From positions 16,007,173-16,071,172 of the forward strand of contig JANAVB010023996.1 of NCBI GenBank assembly GCA_029216955.1: a stretch of 64,000 nucleotides of DNA. The letters are read 5' to 3'. Below, piece by piece: positions 40,350 to 52,789 of the stretch; position 1 is the stretch's first letter, and every line of letters starts with the position of its first letter. Both the position numbers and the translations under genes were made by a program. The notes below the pieces were generated by a model. It was given only the letters and a program-made list of their open reading frames with translations, searched no databases and had not been told where the DNA came from. The stretch comes from Iris pallida (lineage: Eukaryota > Streptophyta > Magnoliopsida > Asparagales > Iridaceae).

Positions 40350-41869
40350 ATGGCGTCTTGGGGTCCCCATTACGGGAGCCCCAATCAGAGAAGGTGGACC
40401 ACGAACCCAACTTTTTCTCTCAGTTCCGTAAACAAAAGAAGAAGAAATTTACAAACAGATAGCCAGCAGGCTGTTACATCTGAAGGAGTCTATATGGGTA
40501 CTCGGTCGAAGGCGAGATTTCGTATAAATGACGAGGACTCCCAAGCTGGAGGTAGTATTCCCTCAGAGTCTGAAGCAGATGACCTTTACACTAGGGGTAG
40601 CCTTCCAGATGACGATGATCTCTCCGAGTCTAACGATGACTATCGACCTCCCCTACCTAAAAATGTGGGACTTATCAACTCAGAGACAGACAGCATCAGC
40701 ACCAGTTGTACTGTTTTCTCTGTCCGTCCTCGTATGTTATCTACATACATGGCAGATAGAGAGAGACCTGAAGAAGCCAGCGATCAGACCAACAAACGGC
40801 TAGAGGGTCTTGAGACAATATTTGCCAAGATCACTGATATGCTTACCAGTATCATGGCGGTCAAAGCTGCTGGGGCAGTTCCTCCACCTCAACAAAATGT
40901 CTCGGCACACGTTAGTCCGGCTCATAGCAACAACCCTCCTTTACTACAGAAGGAGTATCATTCCGTTGTGCCTCCTCTAAATCTTACAAATGTTGGGGGT
41001 GGTCCTTCACCAATGATGCCTGACAACCGTACAGCAGCCATTTCTCAATACCTGCTCAATCAACAGGATGCAATTGATTCTCTGGTTGCCCGTCTCGATA
41101 CCATCTCACATAAAGATGGGCTTCAGAAGATGGGAATATCTCAACCCTTTCCTCCTGAATGGGAGAATGCTACTTGCCCTCCTAACTACACACCGCTGAT
41201 GCTAAATTCATTTGATGGGATGACTTCTCCACGCCAACACAAACATACTTCAATACGCAGACTCTACACTTACCCAGGGACTATCTGTTCTTGTCAAAGC
41301 TGTTTATTAGCACCTTGCAGGGGATAGCCTTTAAATGGTTCTACAGTCTGTCTGACAGTTGTATTAATTCATTTAAAGACTTGGAGAGGTTATTCCTCAA
41401 CAGGTTTTATGAGAGTGGCGTGCATGTTAGTATGTCCACCCTCATCGAGACCAAGCAAAGGAGGACTGAGTCTGTCATTGCTTTCATCGAACGCTTCAGG
41501 CGGCTAGTATTGAAGATGCCCTTTGGTATACCAGACTCAGAACTTATGGATACTTGTCGACATAACTTACTTCCTACAGGGAAGTTCGGTCTGGGTATAC
41601 ATAAGTATGATATATGGCCCGTATTTATTGGGGCCGCTGATGCTGCTAAAAATAACATCCCTAATCTGGAATTACTGGGGTTGAAAGGACCCAAATCTGA
41701 AGACAAAGGCAAGCACCCTCAAACCATCCCTGTCCGTAGGGGTAAAGGGAAAAAAGTCTTGAAGGTCGACTCTTCCAAGGGAGCTTCCAATTCTCAGGGC
41801 GCCGTTGACAAATCTAAGGAGACTTTTTCCTTTGACGAAGATAATGTTATTACCATTTTCACACGTTGA
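40350..41869 (+). pseudogene. gag: Tat gag, frameshifted
   Basis: The likely start is the ATG at 40350 (MASWGP); an alternative lies at 40494 (MGTRSK). The first 230 codons are acidic and Pro/Ser-rich with a helical stretch (NKRLEGLETIF). The capsid domain begins near 41200 (LNSFDGMTSP), and a one-base frameshift between about 41240 and 41260 moves it into the frame holding LSKLFISTL, GIAFKWFYSL and ESVIAFIERFRRL. This is the retrotransposon-gag family. The tail is Lys-rich. After the stop at 41869 another frame continues with a zinc-knuckle-like block near 41940-41980 (CLYHQYMHHSTKDC). Confidence 0.88.
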
Positions 41870-44800
41870 CGAAGGGTAATAAACTGACACTGCCTCCACC
41901 ACGATGTCCTGCGGAAGCGAACCAACTCAACGATCCCAAGTACTGTCTTTATCATCAGTATATGCATCACTCTACCAAGGATTGTATCATTTTGAAGAAG
42001 AAGAAGAAAATACAACAGCTTATCGACAGCTAAGTGATCAACCTCGAAGCTGAAGACAAGGTCGTATCTTCTAACATGATCTCTCTTTAATTTGGTGACT
42101 TTCCTCCCGCAGAAGTCCCAGACGGCGTAGTCCCGATCCCTAAGGCAATAATGGAAGTCGTCAACCTGCCGCCAGCTCGCAACTCAACCTTGGTGCCACT
42201 CATGACTGAACGTGGTGAGATCATGTGGGTCCATCCAGACCTTGTGCAAGAAATGACGCAGGGGATGGTGTCTCCAAAGTAAAGAGGGGCAAAAAACAAA
42301 TCGTGTCATATGGTGTCTTCTCCCATTTACAAAGTCCTATCTAGCGAGATGCAATCTAGAAAGGCTTACCTCCGGACTTATGACCTTGCACAAAAAAAAG
42401 TAGTACCTTTTCAAGCTTCTGCTTCCCCTACAAGTACAGAGGCCGTCCCGTCTAAGCCTTCGACTACCGACAAAGCCAAGCAGAAGGAGACGCAATTTGA
42501 CAAGTCTCTAAAGGCGCCAGCTCCCAAAGGCATGGATCGGCCTTATAACTTTGACATACTGGCACAGCTGGTCAATACACCTGCCAGTTTATCTCTATTC
42601 GATCTATTGTGACTCTCCAAAGAAATATGGAAGGCCTTAAGTGAGGCATTGCTGCATACCGACTCTTATCTCGCTGAAGTCAAAGCTTCCGCTAAAGACC
42701 CTGTCCCTTGTCCTCACTGCCACAGCACTATGGAAGTGGTGCCCAACATCACCTTTTCACTGGAGGACATACTACTCAAAAATAATCGTCATGATAGACC
42801 ACTGTACTATACAGGGTATATCGGGGCGATTAAGGTAGAAGTTTGCTCCAAATTCTAGGAATCCCTCTGCACAAGCTATCTGCAACCAATACAACTATCA
42901 TGGCTTTCAATGCTGGAAGAAGCCACCCACTGGACAAGATCTGTCTCAAGTGCCAGATTGGTGATCTCCGAACGGAGGTTTCTTGCTATGTAATCGACGC
43001 CAATGTATCCTATAACGTCTTGTTGGGACGTCCGTGGATACACGAGAACATGATCATTTCTTCCATACTTCACTAATGCTTCAAGTACATCAACAACTAT
43101 AGCGTTGTGAAGACGGAGTTTGCCGATGTCGATCCTTTTAAAGGCATTGAAGCCTACTATGGAGATTCGGTACTTTACCAATCTCAGCCCTCCAAGGATG
43201 GCGGTAACGAAGCTGACGATAAAGCTGAAGCGAGTTCATCCTCTAATGATGGTCCCCTGATTGTTCGAGTCAAAGGACGTACTACTCCAAAAAGTACTCC
43301 AAAGCCTCTCACAATCTGGATAAAAAGAAGAATCCTGATAAAGTCAAACCATTGACCATCACTCTCTGCAAGACACCTCGGGTGGAACCTACTGAAGTTC
43401 GTCCTCCCAATCCTAAAGAGTTACCCTATGTGGTGAACTTGGACAAGACCGTGGCTTCTCTCCCAGATAATGATAATCTCAATGAGTATATCAATACTCA
43501 TAATAATGTACCTTCAGCGGATGATGTTATCCCTGAAGAAGAACTTGTATATTTTCTAAGTAAAAGTTTTTCTTTGAATTACTTCGATGTCTACCAATCT
43601 GTAAATCAGTATGTAGATACGATATACGCTCTAGAGAACGGCATAGGACCACACCTCTGTATGCCGGTCACGATGTCTCATCTGCGGGAAAAAGTCTGGC
43701 CTGAAGATATCTACTACTTCATCATTCCAGCTAGAAATAAGGGTGAAGAACTAATCATCTTTGGTCGAATAATTGGTGAAAAAAAGTTCATTCTGGACTC
43801 TACTCCGCCTAATCACAACACCGAAGCTGACTATGACTTGGAAAAATGCAAATTTTTTGATATAGTTGGCAGGCCAAGAATATCATCCAGAACATGGGAT
43901 ATGATATAAAAAGCGACCAAGGGCTAAACTACGGTCGGGGACGACGGTTGCCAATACGTCACTTTGCTCCTTCCGACAAACCCGAGAACTATTATCAACA
44001 AAATGGTGTTGGTTTGGGTTATGTCACTCCTCCAACAACTCCTGAAAGATCAGACATGGAAGCAGATCGTTGTTCTCATTATTCTGAATCCTGCCTCTGG
44101 GATTCAGATTACAGCATTGGGGACATGTTCAAAGCAACTTTGTCCGTCAATATAGTGTCAGCTAACCAAATTGCGGATGATGTCCTATCAATCGAGCTTG
44201 AACAATGGGCTCAAAAGATGAATACTAGGTGGGAGTTACATTTCGAACAACGTGAACCACCTACTGAAGACGAAGACATCCAAGTCAATTTAGGAGATGA
44301 ATCATCTCTGAAACCAATTTTTATCAGCAAAAGTCTATATGGCGATGAACGACAATCTCTTATACAGCTTATAAAGAGAATACATTGACGTCTTTGCATG
44401 GAGCTATGAGGACATGCCAGGCCTGGACCTTATAGTCGCCATGCATCGCCTAAATATTTCATCTAAAGCTAAGCCAGTGAAGCAACAACAGCGACGATTC
44501 CGACAAGATGTCATGTAGGCCATCGAGAATGAAGTTAAGAAGCTCATTTCCAGTGGATTCATTCGCGAAGAACAACACCCTGACTGGGTCGCCAACGTCG
44601 TTCCAGTCATAAAAAAGAAGGATAAAGTTTGAGTCTGTATCGATTACCATAATTTGAACTCTGCATACCCAAAAGTTTAGTTCCCTCTACCGATCACCGA
44701 CGTAATCATCGACAATACTTGCGGCTTCGAGCGGATGTCCTTCATGGATGGGTTCTCAGGCTACAACCAGATCAAGATGTTCCTCGACGACGAGAAGCAC

Positions 44801-47569
44801 ACATCTTTTCGAACACCGTTGGGGGTATACTGCTATACGGTGATGCCCTTCGGATTGAAGAATGCAGGGGCGACATACCAGCGAGCCATGAAGATAATTT
44901 TTTACGATCATTTATGAAAAACTGTGGTGTGCTACGTAGACGATATCGCAGTTAAAAGGCGTCTCAAGGGCAACCACCTCCAAGACTTGAGAACGGTGTT
45001 CGAACTAATACGTGCACACCAACTCAAGATGAATCAAACCAAGTCTTTTCTGGGAGTCTCCAGCCGCAAGTTCCTTGGTTTCATCATCACTTCAAAGGTA
45101 TACATCTTGACCCAAAGAAAGTGAAAGCTATCCTCGATATGCATCCCCCAAGAAACCTCAAAGAGCTATACGGACTTCAAGGAAGGCTAGCCTACATCTG
45201 ACGATTTATTTCAAACCTTTTTGGAAGGTGTCAACCGTTTACTCAGCTCATGAAGAAAGGCGTATCTTTCGTCTGGACTGAACAATGTCAATGCGCATTC
45301 AACGAGATCAAAAAGTATCTCACAAGCCCCCAGTATTGGTAGCTTTAATAATGGGGAAGCCCTTCTTATTATATGTCCGTGCTATGGACCATTTCCTTGG
45401 CGCCCTATTAGCTTAGCAGAATGAAGGCGGCCATGAACATGCAATCTACTACCTCAGCCGCACAATGGTGGATGCCGAGCACAGATACACACCCATGGAA
45501 AAAGAATAAATTGCACTGGTATTTGCTATCCAGAAGATACGCCACTATGTGTCTAGGCATACTATGCACATCATATCTAAAGTTAATCCTCTTAGAATAC
45601 TCATGACTAAAACGTGTTCTCTCAATTCCCGTTTAGCTATATGGGCAATGTTGTTGACTCCATATGATATGTTGTTCGTTCCTCAGAAGGCAGTAAAAGG
45701 CCAAGTGTTAGCTGATTTCCTAGAAGCTCATCCGGTGCCAGAATCTTCCAAACTCTACGACGAAATTCTCGATGAAGTAGTCGAGTCTAACACCACAACT
45801 GAAGAAACCCCCATTTGGCGAATGTTCTTTGACGGTGCATCAAGAACAGGACCTAAAGGAAATATCGTGGCCGGAGTAGGCGTCGTGCTTGTACCTTCCG
45901 ACCATCTGGTTATACATCGTACATATTCACACGTGGAATCCTGCACTAATAATGTGGCCAAATATAATGCCCTATTGATCGGCCTGCAGCTGGCAAAACA
46001 ACTGGGAGTTGACTATCTAGAAGCTTACGGCGATTCTAAGCTAATAGTTAGTCAGGTCCGAGAGGATTATGAAGTTCGTCACGAAGATCTCATCCCCTAT
46101 CACAAAGCGACGATCGAGTTGGCATCTACTTTCGCTGGATTCTTCATCGAGCACGTGCCTCGACTACAGAATATAGAAGCAGACACCTTAGCCGGGCTCG
46201 CCGCCTCTCTGACTGTTCCTACCAATACTCAGCAGTCGATCACAATATCTGGTTGAGAACTATTCTGTGTGAAAGATTCTTTGTATATTCATCACAGTTA
46301 CACAACAGAAACAAACATCGACGTTAAAGACTGGAGATTTCCTTTCATAGACTATGCCATCTATGAAATCCTCCCTGAGAACCCAAAAGAAGCAGTATCT
46401 ATCCAAAGGCGATCCTTCAGATTTTACTATGATATAGCTACCAAGATGCTGTACCGACGCTCTTACGACGGGCTACTGTTACGATGTTTATCGAACACAG
46501 AAGCCAAACATGCACTCCAAGAGGCTCACGACGAAGTTTGTGGTGCACATCAACCAGGCCCTAAATTACAAGATCGCCTCAAACGATGAGTTATTATTGG
46601 CCCACGATGATAGCAGATGCTGTTGAATATGCAAAAAAGTGTAGGGCTTGTCAGTTCCACGCCGACTTCATTCATCAACCTTCGGAGTTTCTACACCCGA
46701 CGGCAGCATCTTAGCCTTTTGAAGCCTGGGGTATGGACGTCATAGACCCAATCAGCCTGCCATCTTCCAGAGGACATCGGTTCATCTTAGCCATAACCGA
46801 TTACTTCTCCAAATGGACGGAAGCTATACCGCTCACTGAAGTAAAGACGTCAAACATGATCAGTTTCATCAAACTTCACATTATCCATCGCTTCGGCCTA
46901 CCTCGCAGGATCATCCATGATAATGGTCCACAATTCGCTAGCCATGCATTCTATCGGTTCTGCAAAAAGAATTAAATCTAGAATGTAGCTTCTACTGCCT
47001 ACAATCCAGCGGCTAATGGGTTGGCAGAAGCCTTCAATAAAACCATCATTAAACTTCTCAAGAAGTTCGTATCTTCAAACAAGTGCGATTGGAATGAGAA
47101 GCTCGACGAATGTCTATGGGCCTATCGTACAACGGTCCGGACTCCAACAGGTAGTACGCCATTCTCTCTGGTTTATGGAAGTGAAGCAGTTCTTCCTCTA
47201 GAAATCTAGATTCCTTCTCTTCGAGTAGCCTTAGCCAATGAGTTGACTGCCGAAGAAAACTACCGTCTGCGACTACAGGAGCTCGAAGCGCTGGACGAAA
47301 AATGCTTGTTAGCTCAACAGCGCATTGAGCTATACCAAGCACATCTTTCCAGAGCCTTCAATAAAAAGGTGAAGGAAAGAATCTTCCAAGTTGGTGATCT
47401 AATCTTAGCAGTGAGAAGACCAATGGTCATGACGCACAAGACAAAAGAAAAATTCCAGCCTAAATGGGAAGGTCCTTTCGTTGTAGAATCAGTGTATTCT
47501 AACAGTGCATACCGACCAACCAAGCCTGATGGTGACTTGCTCATGATGCCTACAACGGCAAGTTCCTGA
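41870..47569 (+). pseudogene. pol: Tat pol: protease, RT, RNase H, archaeal-type RNase H, integrase
   Basis: Domains lie in order across many stops and frame changes. A protease remnant has YNVLLGRPWIH (about 43010-43045). A spacer ORF (43352-43909) follows. Reverse transcriptase has GFIREEQ, MDGFSGYNQIKM, MPFGLKNAGATYQRAM and catalytic YVDD (about 44933). The first RNase H is near 45340-45560. The second RNase H lies in the intact frame 45549-46256. Integrase carries an HHCC remnant (CRACQFH, about 46640), catalytic Asp in WGMDVIDP, IIHDNGPQFAS and NGLAEAFN, ending at 47569. No DTG or DSG active-site motif is seen where protease should have one (about 42835-42845). Confidence 0.9.
45549..46256 (+). 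pseudogene. Second (archaeal-type) RNase H region of Tat pol
   Basis: Residues 93-220 of this open frame form an RNase H with the Tat-specific pattern: FFDGAS (first Asp, residue 95), SCTNNVAKYNALL, YGDSKLIVSQV (Asp 162) and NIEADTLAGLA (Asp 212). The acidic residue expected in the NNVAxYNAL motif is Lys (138), a single G-to-A change from Glu, so this copy should be catalytically dead. Plant Tat elements are thought to have acquired this domain as a second RNase H to remove RNA during reverse transcription. Confidence 0.85.
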
Positions 47570-48259
47570 AGAAATATTATGTGTAACCTTATGTAAACAA
47601 TGTTCACATATGTTCAGTTATGTAAATGTACAGTGCAATGTTTATGTGATTCAAAAAAATTATCTAACTATTATCCGTATTTCAAGAGTCTTGAATACAT
47701 CATGGATAAAGGGTCCTCTAAAAAGATTTTCCAGTAGAATCATTTCTGTTTCTTGACTCTGCCCAAACTCGGTTTGACGATACCTCTGAATTGTTTTCCG
47801 ATAATTATTTCCCCAGTGGAATGATTAAGAAACATTTTGCCACGTCCATATAACCTCTGAGCAAAGCATTCATCAAGGATAATCACGTCCATATTACCTC
47901 TGAATTATCCACTCCTACCTAATGTTATATATCTTTCCACGTCCATATTACCTCTGGTCAGATATAGAACATCCTCTGCTATTACGTCCATATTACCTCT
48001 ATTAGCAGCTCCCTTCAACTTATTATCTATATTCAAAAACCTGAATATAAAACGGATAATAGGTCTACATCAAATTCCCCAGCGGAATACCTACCAAAAA
48101 TATCTTTACTACGTTCACATTACCTCTAGCCTGGATATTTCACAAAACTTCATTCTTGACAGCTAAAAAGATTTTTTATTGAAAAATGTCTATCAAAAGA
48201 CGGAGAAAAAGATACAGAGCCTTGACGGCTAAAAGAAAAACAGTTACAAAATGAAAGAC
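47570..48259. other. Spacer between Tat pol and the antisense gene, with a dispersed 15-base repeat
   Basis: Non-coding DNA where two convergent units end. The word tccatattacctctg, or a one- or two-base variant, occurs about five times between 47835 and 48130 (for example 47890, 47943, 47987), each usually after acg. Spacing is irregular, so it is not a simple tandem repeat. Confidence 0.7.
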
Positions 48260-49035
48260 TTAAGGGATACACAATCGGTTGATGCTATCCCTCAAAGCCT
48301 TGATCTCAGCCTGAGATTTGACAATGGCGCGACGATGTGCTTCTTTCTACCGAGCAGCTTCATCCTCGAAAGGAATCAGTTTCAGATGCTCCTCTTCCAA
48401 CTTTACCAGCTGATCTTTCAGTTGATCTAAAGTTGTGGCAGTCACAGCAGCCTGAATCACGTAGTCTTCTTGCTCAGATGCAGCTGTTCGCAGGTCAATC
48501 TCTTCGCGAAGCTACGCAATATGGTTATACTTCTCAGCAATCTGGATGGCCAGCTTATTCTTCGAGGCAATATGAGCTCTGCTGGCAGTATCAAACTGTT
48601 CATACTAATCAGCCAGCTCGCTGATCGCTTTAGCCAAAGCCTCTTTCCTTGCCTGGAAAGTAGATTTCTCCTCCTCAATAGCCACGACCAGAGCCACGTC
48701 CTCCTCAAGACATGATGATGTTGGGCTTCGCTGACTGACTTCTCAAAATTTGGCCACTTGATTTTCCAGGTCAGCCATGACCTTCCTTAAAGTATTTGCT
48801 CGCTCTTCATAGCTAGCAATGCTTTCAAGAGTTGTCACCTGGCATTCAGCAACGGCCTTCACAGGATCAAAGGCGACATTTTGGTTCAAAACTCCAGGAA
48901 GTTTTACTTTCAACACGGAGTAGAAAGCTCTTATGACTTCCTGAGCTATCTCATCATCTTTGGAAGAGGTCGTTGGAGATGAAGCTTGATGAGGATCTTC
49001 TATCCCAGGAAGAGCTGCTTGGGAGGAAGCCGAAC

Positions 49036-49107
49036 CTGACAAATAAAGCAATACACATATCAGTAACAAAAGAAAACTTGCTTAAAGAAGGAGTTATAAG
49101 TTTATAC
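49036..49107 (-). other. Intron 4 of the antisense gene (72 bp)
   Basis: Minus-strand donor GTATAAAC and acceptor TTATTTGTCAG with a T-rich tail. Splicing joins GGA G to GT TCG, restoring one frame (PAG-G-SASS). Confidence 0.7.
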
Positions 49108-49341
49108 CTCCTGCCGGCACTGGAGAAATGAGACCAGGCTCAGGTCGCTCACTGTCAACATCTGCCTGCTCGCCTTCTACGGTCCCAGCTAGACCCGAAG
49201 CAGATTGAATAACTGCCGCCTCAAAAGGCCGATCAAGAACTTCTTCAGTAACCGATGCCAGTTTACTGGAAAAACCAAGGGCAGCTTCCTGTCTAGCCCC
49301 TGTATCTCGAGCAACCTCCGTGCGTTGTTCCCTTTCCTTGT

Positions 49342-49437
49342 CTACAAGGGAATATACGATAGAAGTCAGCCTCACAAGTTATACGCAAAATTAAAGCCAA
49401 AAAATCTCATCCGAAGAAAAGTACAAGAATGACATAC
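49342..49437 (-). other. Intron 3 of the antisense gene (96 bp)
   Basis: Donor GTATGTC and acceptor TTCCCTTGTAG on the minus strand. Joining gives PPL-D-KEREQ in one frame, phase 1. Confidence 0.7.
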
Positions 49438-50057
49438 CCAGAGGAGGGTGAGCTGATTGGACTTGATTTTCATCCAAGTCTTTCATCATAGCTCCTATCG
49501 CAGACATATCCTCCAAAGAAATATTATAGGAGGGACTGGTTTTCTGATCGCCATCATCCTTTCGCTCAAAACTTACGACTGAAGAAGACCCATCCTTATC
49601 CATGGTTGAGGACGAGCAGGGGATACTGTTGTCATGTCCATCTTTTCAGGCAACGAAGCATCTGCCACAGTCGCAACTTCAACGTCCTACGCAAAGGACA
49701 AATGCAATAGTGAGAAAACTCCTTACGATTTGACCAAAACGGCTATGGGGTCTAGGAAGGGATCTACCTTCCGAATAGTAACGACCTGCGATGCCGTCTG
49801 CCAAGAAGATCTTCTGGGAGGAGGCGAGCCGGCACTCACATCCGTGACCTTCTTTCTTCTCCGGGAAACAACAACCTTCTTCCTTTTGGGCCGTAGGACC
49901 AGCTCAGTGGAAGCTTTCCTCTTAGGAGGAATGTCAGAAAGAGGTTCTTCAATATCCTCTCTCCGAGGTACTGCAACAATAGGCTTCTCAAGAATAACTC
50001 TTTGCTGCGACGCTACAGTCGGTTCAACTGTAGGTGCGGTGCCCTCCTTTCTATAAC

Positions 50058-50209
50058 CTATATTGCATGTACTTGTCCTATATCAGTAAGGGTAGGGGCA
50101 AACCTATTCCCCAATATTAGACTCTGCTCACGGTCATACCAAAAATAAAGGGTATTGACCTGAATATAGAACTTGGCAGCAGCAAAAAGTATATGGGTGT
50201 CAGGCTTAC
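50058..50209 (-). other. Intron 2 of the antisense gene (152 bp)
   Basis: Donor GTAAGCC directly after TCCGAAG; acceptor GCAATATAG. Joining G to GT gives Gly and carries the PMD frame straight into the frame with the basic NLS cluster, phase 1. Confidence 0.65.
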
Positions 50210-52197
50210 CTTCGGACAGGGTGAAAACTGCCCCCGTACATCCAGCATTATAGTAGTCCTATGCACGTGCCCCATCGATCAGACTTTCTATCGACTGTAG
50301 ATGAGGGCTGGGATTGCCTAAGACAAGCTGGCTATAGCCGAATTGTTGTGCAAAGCGACTCAGCAAATAAGGTTCCAGGAAAGTGTGGTTCCTATTCATG
50401 AATACCAGATGGGAAGGCCTGATGGACTGGAGCCAACTAAATGCCCCAATAGGAAGGCTAGTAGTAAGTGCTCCCTCATCTACTAGGCTGTCTCCTGCAC
50501 GGCCACTACCAGACAGAGGTGACACTCTGAAGAATTCATAGTTCTGCAGAAAACTCAAAGCCTTCCTGCAAACAGGCACCCCTGTAACGGTCCAGTCCGT
50601 ATCTCTGAATCTCCGAAGGAAGACATCTCCTGCCAAAGAGTCTACCATCAGCCCGACATTTATCAATCTGGGATAATGCAGCACCAGCCATCCCATCATA
50701 TAATGAAAGAGAAACTCAGTCCTAGCAAAATCCTTTCTGCCATCGGATGTTATCACGTTTACGACTAAGTGTCGTAAACCCTGTTGGATGGCACAGACCA
50801 TCGCTGGAAGCAGAGCAAGTTGGCGTCCAAAGGCCAGTTTTGCAGCCGAAAGAATCATACCCTGGCTTATTCTGTCAATAGACCCTGAACCACCAGGGAC
50901 TATGCAATCATGAAGCCGTATCATCAGGAAAGCGGCTAGCACCGCCTTTTCTGATAGCTTGAACTCGACCAGCCTGAAAAAATGATAAACCGGGAAGTTC
51001 CTCTTAGGATCATCACTATCTTCGACATCTACAGCTCCGTGATCTGCCATCAATTGCTCTATCTCAGAGCTCGTCAAGAGCTTACGAGACGAGAAAGAGA
51101 CTGAGCCGTCCCCTTCTTCTCTGGTGAAGACATAGTTAGTCCAGGCCCTTGTATGGGGAAGGGTCCCCTCAGTCTTATCCTTCTTCGTAATCTGGTGACA
51201 AATAAAGAAGTGACAAAGTAACTCTTTGTACACCTCCATCATCTCGGAGTTTTCCTTCTCCAAATCCAGGAGCTCCGTATCACAGGGGACGTATTCTGCG
51301 TATGGCTCTGTGCTCCAAGGAAGTTTGGATATCACCTGCATCTCGTGAAGAGCCAAACCCATCTCCCTACCCGGAGTGAAGAAGGCGCACGTGTGATGGT
51401 TGTATAACTCCGCCAAGGAGACAAACATTGGCCAGTTTACCTTAATGCCATATTGGGTGGCTCTAACGGCATAAAGAAGATCGGCAGCTTTTAAGGTGGC
51501 CTCGTAAGTTGAGAGCACCCATCCAGTAAGGTCACTCCAGAACAGGATAGAATGTCCCCAACCTTCCATCCGCAGCTTCCCTCCTGGATACGACTCCTTC
51601 TTTGACAGCATCAAGTTGGAGAGAGTCTCAACAGCATAGGGGTAAAGATCAGTTGGGACATCGTTCATTTATGACACCAGGTTGTAGCCCCCTCATGGAG
51701 TAGGACGTGGAACCTTGACATACTTGAACGTGTCCTTCTTTCGGTCACCAGAGTTGAATTGGATCCTGCCAGAAATAACCCTATGCAGTTCAGGGGTCAG
51801 GTCCCACTTTATCTGCCTCTGCACAGCCAGATCTGTAAATGCTGACAGAGGGTATTGGCACTTCATCGATGGCAACCATATGCTTTGGTTATTTAACTTA
51901 ACTACCAAAGGGTCTTCTAGACATATCATCTCGTCATCCTCGATCCTATACTGTCGTCGAACAGGAAGTACAGCTTCTTCAAACGACGTGTCCCTCCGAG
52001 TAAGAGCTTTTCGTCGTTAATCATCTGCTTCAGAAAGGTTTTATCCTGTTCAATTATGGCGATCGTCAGTTCTGTAGGTTGGTCATGACTGATCTTAGCC
52101 AGAATATTGCTGACCATATCGATTATGAGGATTATGCTAAGGACTTAGCAAGCAGAGCCGAAAGGGATTCCACCAAGCTCCGAGACAAACACGTTAA

Positions 52198-52489
52198 CTG
52201 CAAGGACAGAAGAGAAAGTCAGACTCAGAATCTGCAGAAAAAACTAAGTGCTGAAGCAATCTTATGCGTCCAAACGGCTATGCACCCAAAAGGGTTATAC
52301 GTCCAAAGGGTTATGCGATCAAAGCAGCATATGGACGCATAACAAAGCAATGTATAGGCGTATAACATGCAGCAGCATGTGGACGCATAACATGCAGCAG
52401 CATGTGGGCGCATAATGTATAGCAACATGTGGGTGCATAACACACCACAGTGTTGGTGCATACTTCTGTGGACGCATAAGAATACTTAC
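52198..52489 (-). other. Intron 1 of the antisense gene (292 bp), filled with ATGCGYCCA words
   Basis: Donor GTAAGTATTC (full consensus) and acceptor CTGTCCTTGCAG after a pyrimidine-rich tract. The body is largely an array of the same ATGCGCCCA-type word found in the LTR. Joining TTC T to TT AAC keeps one frame, phase 1. Confidence 0.65.
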
Positions 52490-52770
52490 AGAAGCATGTT
52501 GCCTTAGATGCATGCGCCCAGGCAGAGGAAAAGTTTGAGCGTCGCAAATTAACGCTCAAGACTATGTTTTTGAGGCGTAGCCTAACCCAAAATCGGGTCT
52601 TAGACTGGTGAGGACGCTGCCGCAGGAGGAGAGCCACTCGGTGTAGCCCCCTTCCCCTTCGTAGATCTCATGGAGACCTTGGGAGACATGGTTCGTAAAG
52701 AGAGGAGATGAAGAGTCTTTTGAAAGTTAAGAGAAATGAGAATAATAAATTTTCTCTCTCTTTCAAAGCC

Positions 52771-52778
52771 TATTTATA
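52771..52778 (-). promoter_or_regulatory. TATA box of the antisense gene
   Basis: On the minus strand ccTATAAATAggc stands 82 bases before the proposed ATG, followed by a GA/CT-rich untranslated leader typical of plant promoters. Confidence 0.65.
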
Positions 52779-52789
52779 GGCATGGACGA

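Larger units (their letters stand above)
48260..52689 (-). pseudogene. Spliced antisense gene of the Tat element: PMD-like domain, NLS cluster, coiled coil
   Basis: Start codon proposed at 52689 (accATGtctccc). Exons: 52689-52490, 52197-50210, 50057 to about 49774, about 49680-49438, 49341-49108, 49035-48260. Four introns have GT-AG borders, and the frame continues in phase 1 across them. Exon 2 holds a 469-codon open stretch (51668-50259) resembling the plant mobile domain: a FFTPGREMGLALHEMQVI strand-rich block, then KAVLAAFLMIRL and a helical core ending QQGLRHLV. Exon 3 encodes PPKRK, RPKRKK and RRRKK, a strong nuclear-import signature. The last exon is Glu/Lys/Ala-rich with heptad character. 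Premature stops (near 51690, 51671, 50255, 48743 and others) fit CAG, CAA or CGA becoming TAG, TAA or TGA. Frameshifts lie near 52610, 51930 and 49620. Extra ORFs, some antisense, are known in Tat elements; the PMD assignment is by eye only. Confidence 0.68.

Noticed and set aside
52225..52637. His/Cys/Met-rich ORFs near the Tat 3' end
   Set aside because: They run through the motif array that I place in intron 1; only the portion before 52490 is treated as exon.
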